DNA of 35,160 bases from Mesorhizobium sp. 61-13 (GTDB taxonomy: Bacteria; Pseudomonadota; Alphaproteobacteria; Rhizobiales; Rhizobiaceae). The DNA is taken from assembly GCA_001897075.1 (NCBI GenBank), contig MKRZ01000182.1, positions 1 through 35,160 on the forward strand, written 5' to 3'. The notes beneath the pieces are model-generated. The model was not told where the DNA came from. It searched no databases and saw only the letters and a list, made by a program, of their open reading frames with translations. Numbering within the stretch: the stretch's first letter is position 1; each line of letters starts with the position of its first letter. Both the position numbers and the translations under genes were made by a program. Shown here in pieces: positions 10,272 to 18,257 of this stretch.

Positions 10272-10940
10272 ATGAACGACAAGTATACCATCTCCATCGT
10301 CGGCGGCTCTGGAGCCTTGGGTTCCGGTCTTGCTTTCCGCCTGGCAAGAAGCGGTCACAATGTCCTTATTGGATCCCGTAGCCGGGAACGGGCAGAGGCT
10401 TGCGCTCAGGAACTGAACCAGAAGATCGGCGGCACCAATATTGTCGGCGTCACCAATCTCGAGGCGGCCCAACAGGGTGAGATCGTTTTCCTGACCGTCC
10501 CCTACGGTAACCACGGCGACACGCTGAACGAAATCAAAGACCATGTGTCTGGCAAGATCGTGGTCGATGTGACGGTGCCATTGGTCCCACCACGCGTCGC
10601 TCGTGTGACCCTGCCTCCCAATGGCTCGGCTGCCGTGACCACGCAAGTAACGCTTGGTGAGAGCGTGCGAGTGGTGTCGGCATTTCATAACGTGGCCGCC
10701 GTCCATCTGCACGACGTCGATCACGTTCATGAATGTGACGTTCTTGTGTTCGGTAACGACAAGGAAGCAAGATCAGTAGTTGTCGACCTGGCCGACCAGA
10801 TGGGCCTGAAGGCCTGGCATGGCGGCAGTATCGACAACTCGGTCATGGGTGAAAGCCTCACCCCTGTCCTGATCTTCATCAACAAGCACTATGGAGTGAA
10901 TGGCGCGGGGTTGCGAATTACAGGACGCCCCGCCGCCTGA
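10272..10940 (+). CDS. npdG: NADPH-dependent F420 reductase (F420:NADPH oxidoreductase, Fno/NpdG family)
   Basis: YTISIVGGSGALGSGLAFRLARSGHNVLIGSRSRERAE Rossmann start, VFLTVPYGNHGDTL, VVDVTVPL, VSAFHNVAAVHL typical of the NpdG family. Confidence 0.9.
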   Translation: MNDKYTISIVGGSGALGSGLAFRLARSGHNVLIGSRSRERAEACAQELNQKIGGTNIVGVTNLEAAQQGEIVFLTVPYGNHGDTLNEIKDHVSGKIVVDVTVPLVPPRVARVTLPPNGSAAVTTQVTLGESVRVVSAFHNVAAVHLHDVDHVHECDVLVFGNDKEARSVVVDLADQMGLKAWHGGSIDNSVMGESLTPVLIFINKHYGVNGAGLRITGRPAA

Positions 10941-10946
10941 CAGGTC

Positions 10947-11717
10947 ATGGCAGTACCAAATGTAAACATCGTCGCGCTCAGCCCCTATCCTCTGATTAAC
11001 AAAGGGGATGATCTCGTTGCCATTACACTGGCAGCATTGGCTGCGCAAAAGCTTGTGCTCCGAGATGGCGACATACTCGTCTATGCCCAGAAAGTGATCT
11101 CCAAAAGCGAAGGTCGCAAAGTTTCCTTGGCCAGCATCAGGCCAGGCAATGGCGCCATCGAGCTTTCCAAGCAGGTTGAAAAAGATCCCCGCCTTGTCGA
11201 ATTGATCCTGAGTGAATCACAAGAGGTGGTTCGAGCCGTTCCCAACGTTTTGATTGTTCGCCACAGGCTCGGATATGTCCTTGCCAATGCTGGGATCGAC
11301 GCCTCGAATGTCGATGAATGTATCGACGACCAGTACGTCCTTCTGCTGCCCGAAAACCCGGACAGGTCGGCCCTGAATATCCGCAAAGGGCTATCTAGAG
11401 CAACAGGCTGCCGGCTTGCGGTTGTCGTCAACGACAGTTTCGGCCGGGCATGGCGCATGGGCACCGTCGGCACGGCCATCGGATCGGCCGGACTAGCGAC
11501 GGTAATCGACATGCGCGGCACTGTGGACCTATTCGGGCGACAGTTGCAAAGCACTGATATTGGCTTTGCCGACGAGATATCTGCGGCGGCTTCCATGGTC
11601 CAGGGGCAGGCCGGGGAAGGTACACCCGTCGTGCTTGTTCGTGGATTGGCATGGGCAGAGAGTTCCGATGACGCGACAGCTCTTGTCAGGCCCAGAAACA
11701 TGGACCTGTTTCCCTAG
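10947..11717 (+). CDS. cofE: Coenzyme F420-0:L-glutamate ligase
   Basis: GDILVYAQKVISKSEGRKVSL, VNDSFGRAWRMGTVGTAIGSAGLATVIDMRGTVDLFGR are CofE signatures. 256 aa, so no C-terminal FbiB nitroreductase-like domain. Confidence 0.95.
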   Translation: MAVPNVNIVALSPYPLINKGDDLVAITLAALAAQKLVLRDGDILVYAQKVISKSEGRKVSLASIRPGNGAIELSKQVEKDPRLVELILSESQEVVRAVPNVLIVRHRLGYVLANAGIDASNVDECIDDQYVLLLPENPDRSALNIRKGLSRATGCRLAVVVNDSFGRAWRMGTVGTAIGSAGLATVIDMRGTVDLFGRQLQSTDIGFADEISAAASMVQGQAGEGTPVVLVRGLAWAESSDDATALVRPRNMDLFP

Positions 11718-11725
11718 GAGCATGG

Positions 11726-12703
11726 ATGAGAAGCGCGTATCCATCTTATGTGGCGTTGTCTGGCGGGGTCGGTGGAGCCAAGCTCGCGCTCGGACTCTCC
11801 AGAGCTGTTTCTGGCGACGAATTGCTTGTTGTGGCCAACATTGGAGACGATTTCGAGCATCTGGGTCTCTATATCTGCCCCGACCTGGATACACTGGCCT
11901 ACACCATATCAGGTCTCAATAACTGGCAGTTGGGATGGGGACGCAACGATGAAACATGGAATTTCATGGACACGCTTGCCGACCTCGGCGGTGAAGCATG
12001 GTTTCGTTTGGGAGATCGCGATCTTGCCTTGCACGTCCGACGCAGCCGCCGGCTTCGAGACGGCGCGAGTCTGTCCAGTACCGCCAAGGAAATCGCCTTC
12101 CGGCTTGGCGTCCGATGCGCGATCTGCCCTTGCTCTGATGATCCGATCCGCACGATGGTCACCACCGACGCTGGCGAACTTGAGTTCCAGCGTTACTTTG
12201 TCGAGCAGCGAGCCGTTCCCCGGATCCGCAGTCTGAGATACCAGGGAGCGGAAACCGCAAGGCCATCCACAACATTCGTCGATGCACTTTCAGGTGACGG
12301 ATTGAAAGCGGTCATCATCTGTCCGTCAAACCCGTTGCTCAGCATAGGGCCGATTCTGGCAATGCGACAGGCACGGGACGCCTTGCAGCACACCCCTGTG
12401 CCGATCATTGCCGTCAGTCCACTGAGGTCTGGAAAAGCCTTCAAGGGACCGACGGAATCCAACATGCGCGATCTGGGCATGACCCCGGACTCGCTTGGCG
12501 TGGCCCAGTACTACGGTTCGCTGATCGACGGAATTGTCATCGACCACAGTGATGCAGACCTCGCTCCGCAAATTCGGGAACTAGGCATATCGGTAACTTT
12601 CGCCGACATATCTATGCCCGCGCCAGAAGACTGCGAGCGGCTTGCGCGCGAGGTCGTTGGGATCGTGGAACGGAACGAAATCAGAAAACAGGTCGTCGAG
12701 TAG
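11726..12703 (+). CDS. cofD: 2-phospho-L-lactate transferase family protein
   Basis: YVALSGGVGGAKLALGLSRAVSGDELLVVANIGDDFEHLGLYICPDLDT and LNNWQLGWGRNDETWNFMDTL are CofD hallmarks; AGGAG upstream. Confidence 0.96.
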   Translation: MRSAYPSYVALSGGVGGAKLALGLSRAVSGDELLVVANIGDDFEHLGLYICPDLDTLAYTISGLNNWQLGWGRNDETWNFMDTLADLGGEAWFRLGDRDLALHVRRSRRLRDGASLSSTAKEIAFRLGVRCAICPCSDDPIRTMVTTDAGELEFQRYFVEQRAVPRIRSLRYQGAETARPSTTFVDALSGDGLKAVIICPSNPLLSIGPILAMRQARDALQHTPVPIIAVSPLRSGKAFKGPTESNMRDLGMTPDSLGVAQYYGSLIDGIVIDHSDADLAPQIRELGISVTFADISMPAPEDCERLAREVVGIVERNEIRKQVVE

Positions 12704-12705
12704 TC

Positions 12706-13443
12706 ATGCGCGATCACGCCCCATTCCACGATGCGACATTGATCGTTCCCGTGCGCGCGCTGAACGATGGAAAGAATCGTCTCGCCGAGATTCTCACTGA
12801 ATCCGAACGAAGACAGTTGATTGGCGCCATGCTGGAGGACGTCATCGCCGCCGCGACCGCGTGCCCGCACATCGGATTGACACTGATAGTCACCGAAGAT
12901 GACGAGGCTGCTCAACTGAGCGTCGCCGCCGGCGCGGTTGTGCTTCGTCTCGGAGGCGTTTCAGGTTACAACAATTGCGTTCGCCTGGCCGTCGATCATG
13001 TGCGCGCCGTCAGGGGCGGAACTATAATCGTCTGTCCAGCGGATGTTCCATTTGTTCAGCCTCACGAATTGGCGGCTGTGGCGGAAACCGCATCGGTAGC
13101 CGGCCAAATTGCACTTGTGCCTGCTTTCGATGGCGGCACAAATTGCATAGGTCTGTCGCCCGATGCAAAATTGGATTTCAAATTCGGCAATTCCAGCTTC
13201 GAGAAGCACCTCGCGGAAGCCGGCCGTAACGAGCTCAAATCGGTGGTTCTCGAACTTCCTGGCATGGCGTTCGACATCGATACGCCGCGACAGCTGGAAC
13301 AACTGTCTTTGATTCAGTCAAACTCGAAGGCCAGCCGATTGGCCGAAACGATCTCGTGTGGCCGCAGTTGGCAGGATGTCAAAGTGACAATGCCTGATGC
13401 TGCATTCCATGCCGGTCGGGCAGACCCACAGATCCAAGGATAG
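12706..13443 (+). CDS. cofC: 2-phospho-L-lactate guanylyltransferase family protein
   Basis: TLIVPVRALNDGKNRLAEILTESERRQLIGAMLEDV and IVCPADVPFVQPHEL match the CofC nucleotidyltransferase pattern; sits between cofD and fbiC. Confidence 0.92.
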   Translation: MRDHAPFHDATLIVPVRALNDGKNRLAEILTESERRQLIGAMLEDVIAAATACPHIGLTLIVTEDDEAAQLSVAAGAVVLRLGGVSGYNNCVRLAVDHVRAVRGGTIIVCPADVPFVQPHELAAVAETASVAGQIALVPAFDGGTNCIGLSPDAKLDFKFGNSSFEKHLAEAGRNELKSVVLELPGMAFDIDTPRQLEQLSLIQSNSKASRLAETISCGRSWQDVKVTMPDAAFHAGRADPQIQG

Positions 13444-15864
13444 ATGGGAATTATGAATAGACTGTCGTTCGAAGAAGCTGTCAGGATTGGTTCCAAGTTA
13501 CCGATCAAAGAACTGGCGGCGCTTGCTTCGGAAACATGCGCCGCAGCGCACGGACATACCGTAACCTATTCGCCAAAGGTGTTTATTCCTCTCACCCAAC
13601 TTTGCCGTGACGTCTGCCACTACTGTACCTTCGCCAAGGCTCCAAGAAATCTAAAACAGCCTTACCTTTCGATCGACGAAGTCCTCGATGTTGCAAAAGC
13701 CGGAGCCAAGGCTGGTTGCACCGAAGCGCTGTTTACGCTGGGCGACAAACCGGAGCTTCGTTACAATTCCGCGGCCAAAGCACTCGAAACGATGGGCTAT
13801 TTAACGACGCTGGATTACGTAAGGGCGGCGGCGGAAATCGTACTTAAGGAGACGGGCCTTCTCCCCCACATCAACGCCGGCGTCATGGCGAGTGACGATA
13901 TTGCCGCGCTGCGGCGCGTCTCCGTATCCCAAGGCTTGATGCTCGAGAGCACTTCGTTGCGCTTGTGCGAGAAAGGCGGGCCTCATTACGGCTCCCCTGA
14001 CAAGCTGCCCGAAGCTCGCCTTTCCACGTTGCGTGCAGCGGGTGAGCTACGAGTTCCGATGACCACCGGCCTTCTATATGGAATTGGAGAGACGCGCGAG
14101 GAGCGATTGGAATCGCTGTTCGCGATCAGGGCATTGCACGAGCAATATGGTCACATTCAGGAAATCATCGTCCAGAATTTCCGCGCCAAGCCGGGCACGC
14201 GCATGGCGTCCGCACCGGAGCCCGATCTTGATGAGACGGTGTGGACCATCGCAATGGCGAGGCTCGTGTTTGGCCCAGACATGAATATCCAGGCCCCGCC
14301 GAACCTCTCCCCTGACGGGTTGCAACAGATACTAGACGCCGGCATCAATGATTGGGGCGGTGTTTCGCCGGTCACGATAGACTATGTCAATCCGGAAGCG
14401 CCATGGCCTCATCTAGAAGACCTGAGAAGTCAAACTGCCAATGCAGGTCGAACTCTGGCGGCCCGCCTGCCCATCTACCCGCAATATTCCAATTCGAAAT
14501 GGCTCGATCCGGCAACCCACACATTCGTCATGAAAGTCAGTGATGCGGCCGGGCTTGGGCGAGAGAGTATGTGGACAAGTGGGGTAAGTGTCTCGGCACC
14601 CACCATCGTCAAAACATCACAGAAAGTGTCGTCTTCCACGGCCTATTTTGTTGAGAAGAGTCTTAGCGGAGCACGGCTCGCCCAAGCTGAGGTTGCTACG
14701 CTTTTTTCGGCGCGAGGCGCTGACTTTCACCATGTCATCGACGCAGCCAACGATCTGAGAAGGCAAATAAACGGCGACCACGTGACCTACGTGGTCAACC
14801 GCAACATCAATTACACGAACGTCTGCAGTTATCACTGCCAGTTCTGCGCCTTTTCGAAAGGCAAGATCAGCGAAGAGCTTCGCGGCCGACCCTATATCAT
14901 CGATCTGGAAGAGATCGTGCGTCGCGCAACAGAGGCTAGCCGACGCGGCGCAACCGAAGTTTGCTTGCAAGGCGGTATTCATCCCGATTTTTCAGGCGAG
15001 ACATACCTTGCGATCACCCGCGCAATCCGATCGGCTCTACCCAACATCCATATCCATGCATTCTCACCGCTCGAGATTTGGAGTGGAGCAAAGTCCCTTC
15101 ACCTGACTGTTTCAGATTACCTAAAGCGTCTCATTGACGCTGGGCTCGGGACATTGCCAGGCACCGCAGCCGAGATTCTGGACGACAATGTGCGGGCTAC
15201 CCTTTGCCCCGACAAGCTTAGCAGCGCCGAATGGTGCAGTGTGATTGAAAGTGCCCATGCCCTCGGCTTGAAAACGACTGCGACCATTATGTTCGGGCAC
15301 ATAGATTCCTATGAAAATTGGGCGACGCATCTTCTGAAGATCCGGGACATCCAGGAGCGCACTGCAGGCTTCACGGAATTCGTACCTCTACCATTCGTCG
15401 CACAGGAAGCACCGCTGTTTGTCAAAGGTCGCTCAAGGATCGGCCCGACATATCGAGAGGCGGTTCTGATGCATTCGGTAGCCCGCCTCGTATTTGGACA
15501 TTTGCTGCCGAGGATTCAGACATCTTGGGTGAAGATGGGCCTGGAGGGTGCTGCGGCATGCCTCAATGCCGGCGCCAATGACATGGGTGGAACTCTCATG
15601 AACGAGAGCATCACCAAGGCGGCCGGTGCAAAACACGGAGAGGAGATGCCGCCAGAGCAAATGGACCAGCTGGCATCCTCGATTCGTCGTCAGGCACGTC
15701 AGCGCACAACCCTCTATGGTGCAGCTCCTCCAATTCAGATCTCCCGATCGTACGGAGCTCCCATCGTCGAGAAAACCAATATGACGGACGCAAAGAACTA
15801 TGGCACCGCAGCCATTTCCGGCCACGGCCAAGCAGCGCTGTCTGCCGACTTGACCCCTGATTGA
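13444..15864 (+). CDS. fbiC: Bifunctional FO synthase (fused CofG-CofH)
   Basis: 806 aa with two radical-SAM CxxxCxxC motifs: LCRDVCHYCTF (CofG half) and VCSYHCQFCAF (CofH half). Confidence 0.96.
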   Translation: MGIMNRLSFEEAVRIGSKLPIKELAALASETCAAAHGHTVTYSPKVFIPLTQLCRDVCHYCTFAKAPRNLKQPYLSIDEVLDVAKAGAKAGCTEALFTLGDKPELRYNSAAKALETMGYLTTLDYVRAAAEIVLKETGLLPHINAGVMASDDIAALRRVSVSQGLMLESTSLRLCEKGGPHYGSPDKLPEARLSTLRAAGELRVPMTTGLLYGIGETREERLESLFAIRALHEQYGHIQEIIVQNFRAKPGTRMASAPEPDLDETVWTIAMARLVFGPDMNIQAPPNLSPDGLQQILDAGINDWGGVSPVTIDYVNPEAPWPHLEDLRSQTANAGRTLAARLPIYPQYSNSKWLDPATHTFVMKVSDAAGLGRESMWTSGVSVSAPTIVKTSQKVSSSTAYFVEKSLSGARLAQAEVATLFSARGADFHHVIDAANDLRRQINGDHVTYVVNRNINYTNVCSYHCQFCAFSKGKISEELRGRPYIIDLEEIVRRATEASRRGATEVCLQGGIHPDFSGETYLAITRAIRSALPNIHIHAFSPLEIWSGAKSLHLTVSDYLKRLIDAGLGTLPGTAAEILDDNVRATLCPDKLSSAEWCSVIESAHALGLKTTATIMFGHIDSYENWATHLLKIRDIQERTAGFTEFVPLPFVAQEAPLFVKGRSRIGPTYREAVLMHSVARLVFGHLLPRIQTSWVKMGLEGAAACLNAGANDMGGTLMNESITKAAGAKHGEEMPPEQMDQLASSIRRQARQRTTLYGAAPPIQISRSYGAPIVEKTNMTDAKNYGTAAISGHGQAALSADLTPD

Positions 15865-15898
15865 CAAAAGACGCGCGAAATTTGTCGAATATATATTC
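15863..15898. repeat. Two adjacent inverted repeats upstream of the LysR gene (GACAAA-n12-TTTGTC, then GAATATATATTC)
   Basis: Read directly: gacaaaagacgcgcgaaatttgtc followed immediately by the perfect 12-bp palindrome gaatatatattc. Confidence 0.7.
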
Positions 15899-15938
15899 AA
15901 TGCAACAGCAGGAACACCTAGAAAAAGAGTTATCTTAA

Positions 15939-16835
15939 ATGCAAGTTGAGATCAGGCATATACAAGCTTTTTTGGCTGTCGCATCTGAGCTGCATTTCGG
16001 CAGAGCAGCAGAGAAATTGAATGTTGCTCAACCGGCCCTGAGCAGGACCATTCAGAATCTGGAAGAATTTCTTACTGTTCAATTATTCGAACGAAACACG
16101 AGAACAGTTCGGCTGACTGAAGCCGGGAAGATATTGCAGGAACATGGCGCGAGAGTTGTTCATCAGCTGAATCAGGCGATCCATCTTGTCCGGCGTGCGC
16201 CAGGAGGCGAGGTTGGTACAATCAGCATCGGCTACGTAGATCTTCTTCTTGGTGGACCGATTGCGGATATAATGTCTCGCTATCGAAGACGTTTCTCAGA
16301 TATTCATGTCGAATTTTTACCAAAATCGCCTGATGAGCTTTGCAGTCTTGTTGCAGACAAGCAATTTGACTGCGGTTTCGTCCTAGGCCCGGTTCGAGAC
16401 ACCAATCTGGATACGGTTTGTATCTCCATAGAGCCTCCGGTTCTTGTATTGCCTGTATCTCACAAGCTTAGCCTAAAGAGTAAAGTGCAATTGCGAGAAA
16501 TGGCGCGCGAATCATTTATTCTTCCACCGCGCTACGGCTGGCAGAATTTTCACATATTGTTTGACCAAGCCTGTCACGCCGCAGGTTTTACCCCTCGTTC
16601 GTCTCAGGAAATTCATCAGATTGATGCGCTTTTTACTATGGTATCGGCCGAGGTAGGTGTCGGAATATGCCCCGAGTCGATGCTTCACTCTCAAAGGGCC
16701 GGCGTTGTCGCAAAGGAAATATCCAACAGTTCGCTGTTCTTCGAGACAAACTTCATTTGGAATCGAGAGTCGGATTCTAAACTTCTCGAGAACCTTCAGG
16801 AAATCGTTTCAGAATACATAATAGATGTAAGGTAG
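15939..16835 (+). CDS. LysR-family transcriptional regulator
   Basis: HIQAFLAVASELHFGRAAEKLNVAQPALSRTIQNLEEFLTVQLFERNTRTVRLTEAG N-terminal wHTH and LysR substrate-binding domain layout. Confidence 0.95.
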   Translation: MQVEIRHIQAFLAVASELHFGRAAEKLNVAQPALSRTIQNLEEFLTVQLFERNTRTVRLTEAGKILQEHGARVVHQLNQAIHLVRRAPGGEVGTISIGYVDLLLGGPIADIMSRYRRRFSDIHVEFLPKSPDELCSLVADKQFDCGFVLGPVRDTNLDTVCISIEPPVLVLPVSHKLSLKSKVQLREMARESFILPPRYGWQNFHILFDQACHAAGFTPRSSQEIHQIDALFTMVSAEVGVGICPESMLHSQRAGVVAKEISNSSLFFETNFIWNRESDSKLLENLQEIVSEYIIDVR

Positions 16836-17076
16836 CTCCACAGGACTTATGGAGCAGTAACTGGGCTGCGGTCTCGAGCCTGAATTCAAATCCCGCACTT
16901 TGCCCCATTAAGATCGGGATGCCGCAAGCAATTTGGCTCTTCCGTTGCGACCAGCAGCCCCGTCAGGGAAAGCACGGCCGCCTTTCCGGGCGGTTCATGC
17001 TGTTCCAGATGGTTAAGTGATGCCCGCTTTCCGCATTGGTTAAGTGTCAACTCGGAATGCATTAGGAAAAACGGTT

Positions 17077-17466
17077 ATGAAGATTCATATCGCGGCCGCG
17101 GCGATCCTACGCGAAGATGGGGCGACCCTTCTTGTTAGAAAACGAGGAACATCCGTTTTCATGCAAGCCGGTGGAAAGATAGATGAAAACGAAGAGCCTG
17201 TCTCCGCGCTTTGCCGCGAGCTCTACGAAGAACTCGGCTTGATCATCAATCCAGATGACACTGAATACCTTGGACGGTTTTCTGCACCCGCCGCGAATGA
17301 AGCAAATTGCCTCGTGACAGCGGAACTTTTTCGTCTGCTTGTTAACGTAGGGATCAGTGCCCAAGCTGAGATTGAAGAAATACTCTGGGTGCAACCCGGC
17401 TCGCAAGCTATGTTAAATCTTGCCCCGCTGACGAGAGATATAGTTCTACCAACTATCTGGGGTTAG
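17077..17466 (+). CDS. NUDIX domain-containing protein
   Basis: NUDIX box GKIDENEEPVSALCRELYEELGLI fits Gx5Ex7REUxEExGU; start at ATG 17077 with AGGA upstream. Confidence 0.9.
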   Translation: MKIHIAAAAILREDGATLLVRKRGTSVFMQAGGKIDENEEPVSALCRELYEELGLIINPDDTEYLGRFSAPAANEANCLVTAELFRLLVNVGISAQAEIEEILWVQPGSQAMLNLAPLTRDIVLPTIWG

Positions 17467-17541
17467 TCGCTGTGATTTCATGCCGACAAATCTGCGCAAA
17501 TCAGCTCATGACTCATCTCCTGCTGCTAACTCATTTACGCC

Positions 17542-17602
17542 GTCCGCTCTGCACCCTCATCCCGGACGTTCGCGCAAACTTTGCCTTCATTCAAAAGCGG
17601 AC
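17542..17602. repeat. Imperfect palindromic intergenic element, copy A (GTCCGCT ... AGCGGAC)
   Basis: gtccgctctgcaccctcatcccggacgttcgcgcaaactttgccttcattcaaaagcggac; terminal 7-mers are reverse complements; similar to 21631-21691. Confidence 0.55.
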
Positions 17603-18257
17603 GTTACGAGCGATAATTGGCGAACGGCGGCTATGCGCCCTTTTCGGAAGCGTGACAGCTGGGGTGCGTCAAAGCTGCCATCCCTGATGACCGCAAGGCG
17701 GCCTTCATGTCCGCGAAGTCGCATTATCCGGGAATTAGATCGTCTTTCCAAATCATGCGGCTGCCGCCCGCGTCTGCTCTGGTCGGCAAAACAGCGATAT
17801 CTTCTGTTACGGCAAGTCACGTCCGCCAGAGCACTATCGTTTTAATTAGCTGTATGTCCCGAGTGTTAGATAATCCGCCAATGGGTGCACTCTAGCGGCA
17901 TACGACGTTCTGGCGGCTAAGATGATTGACGCCCCGTTCTCTGTCGGTGACCCACGAGGAAGTCCTGTCCCAAGTGCACGTTCTCGCCGAATATTTTTCG
18001 GCATGCAGTTGCGGCGATGACCTACGCCGGCTGTTGGCGTAGTATAGTTGCTGCCAAGTCGACGCTCAATGTCGACACGCCGCCGATCGTCGCGCTCAAA
18101 CACACAAGTTATATGATTATGGTGCGGCGCACGAACTGGCGGCATCGCTATACAAGACTGCACCGACGGAACCAGGCTGGCTTCGCGGCCGTTTAATCCA
18201 GCCCCCATCAGGGCTATCAACGGCTATTCATAAATCATTGTAGGAGGCTGCGGGTCG

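Noticed and set aside
16840-16920. tRNA-like 3' fragment (gaattcaaatcccgcactttgcccca) after the LysR gene
   Set aside because: The T-arm does not pair correctly and no matching 5' half is present; at best a degenerate remnant.
17010-17046. Two copies of tggttaagtg spaced 27 bp upstream of the NUDIX gene
   Set aside because: Only two short copies; too little to call a repeat array or CRISPR.
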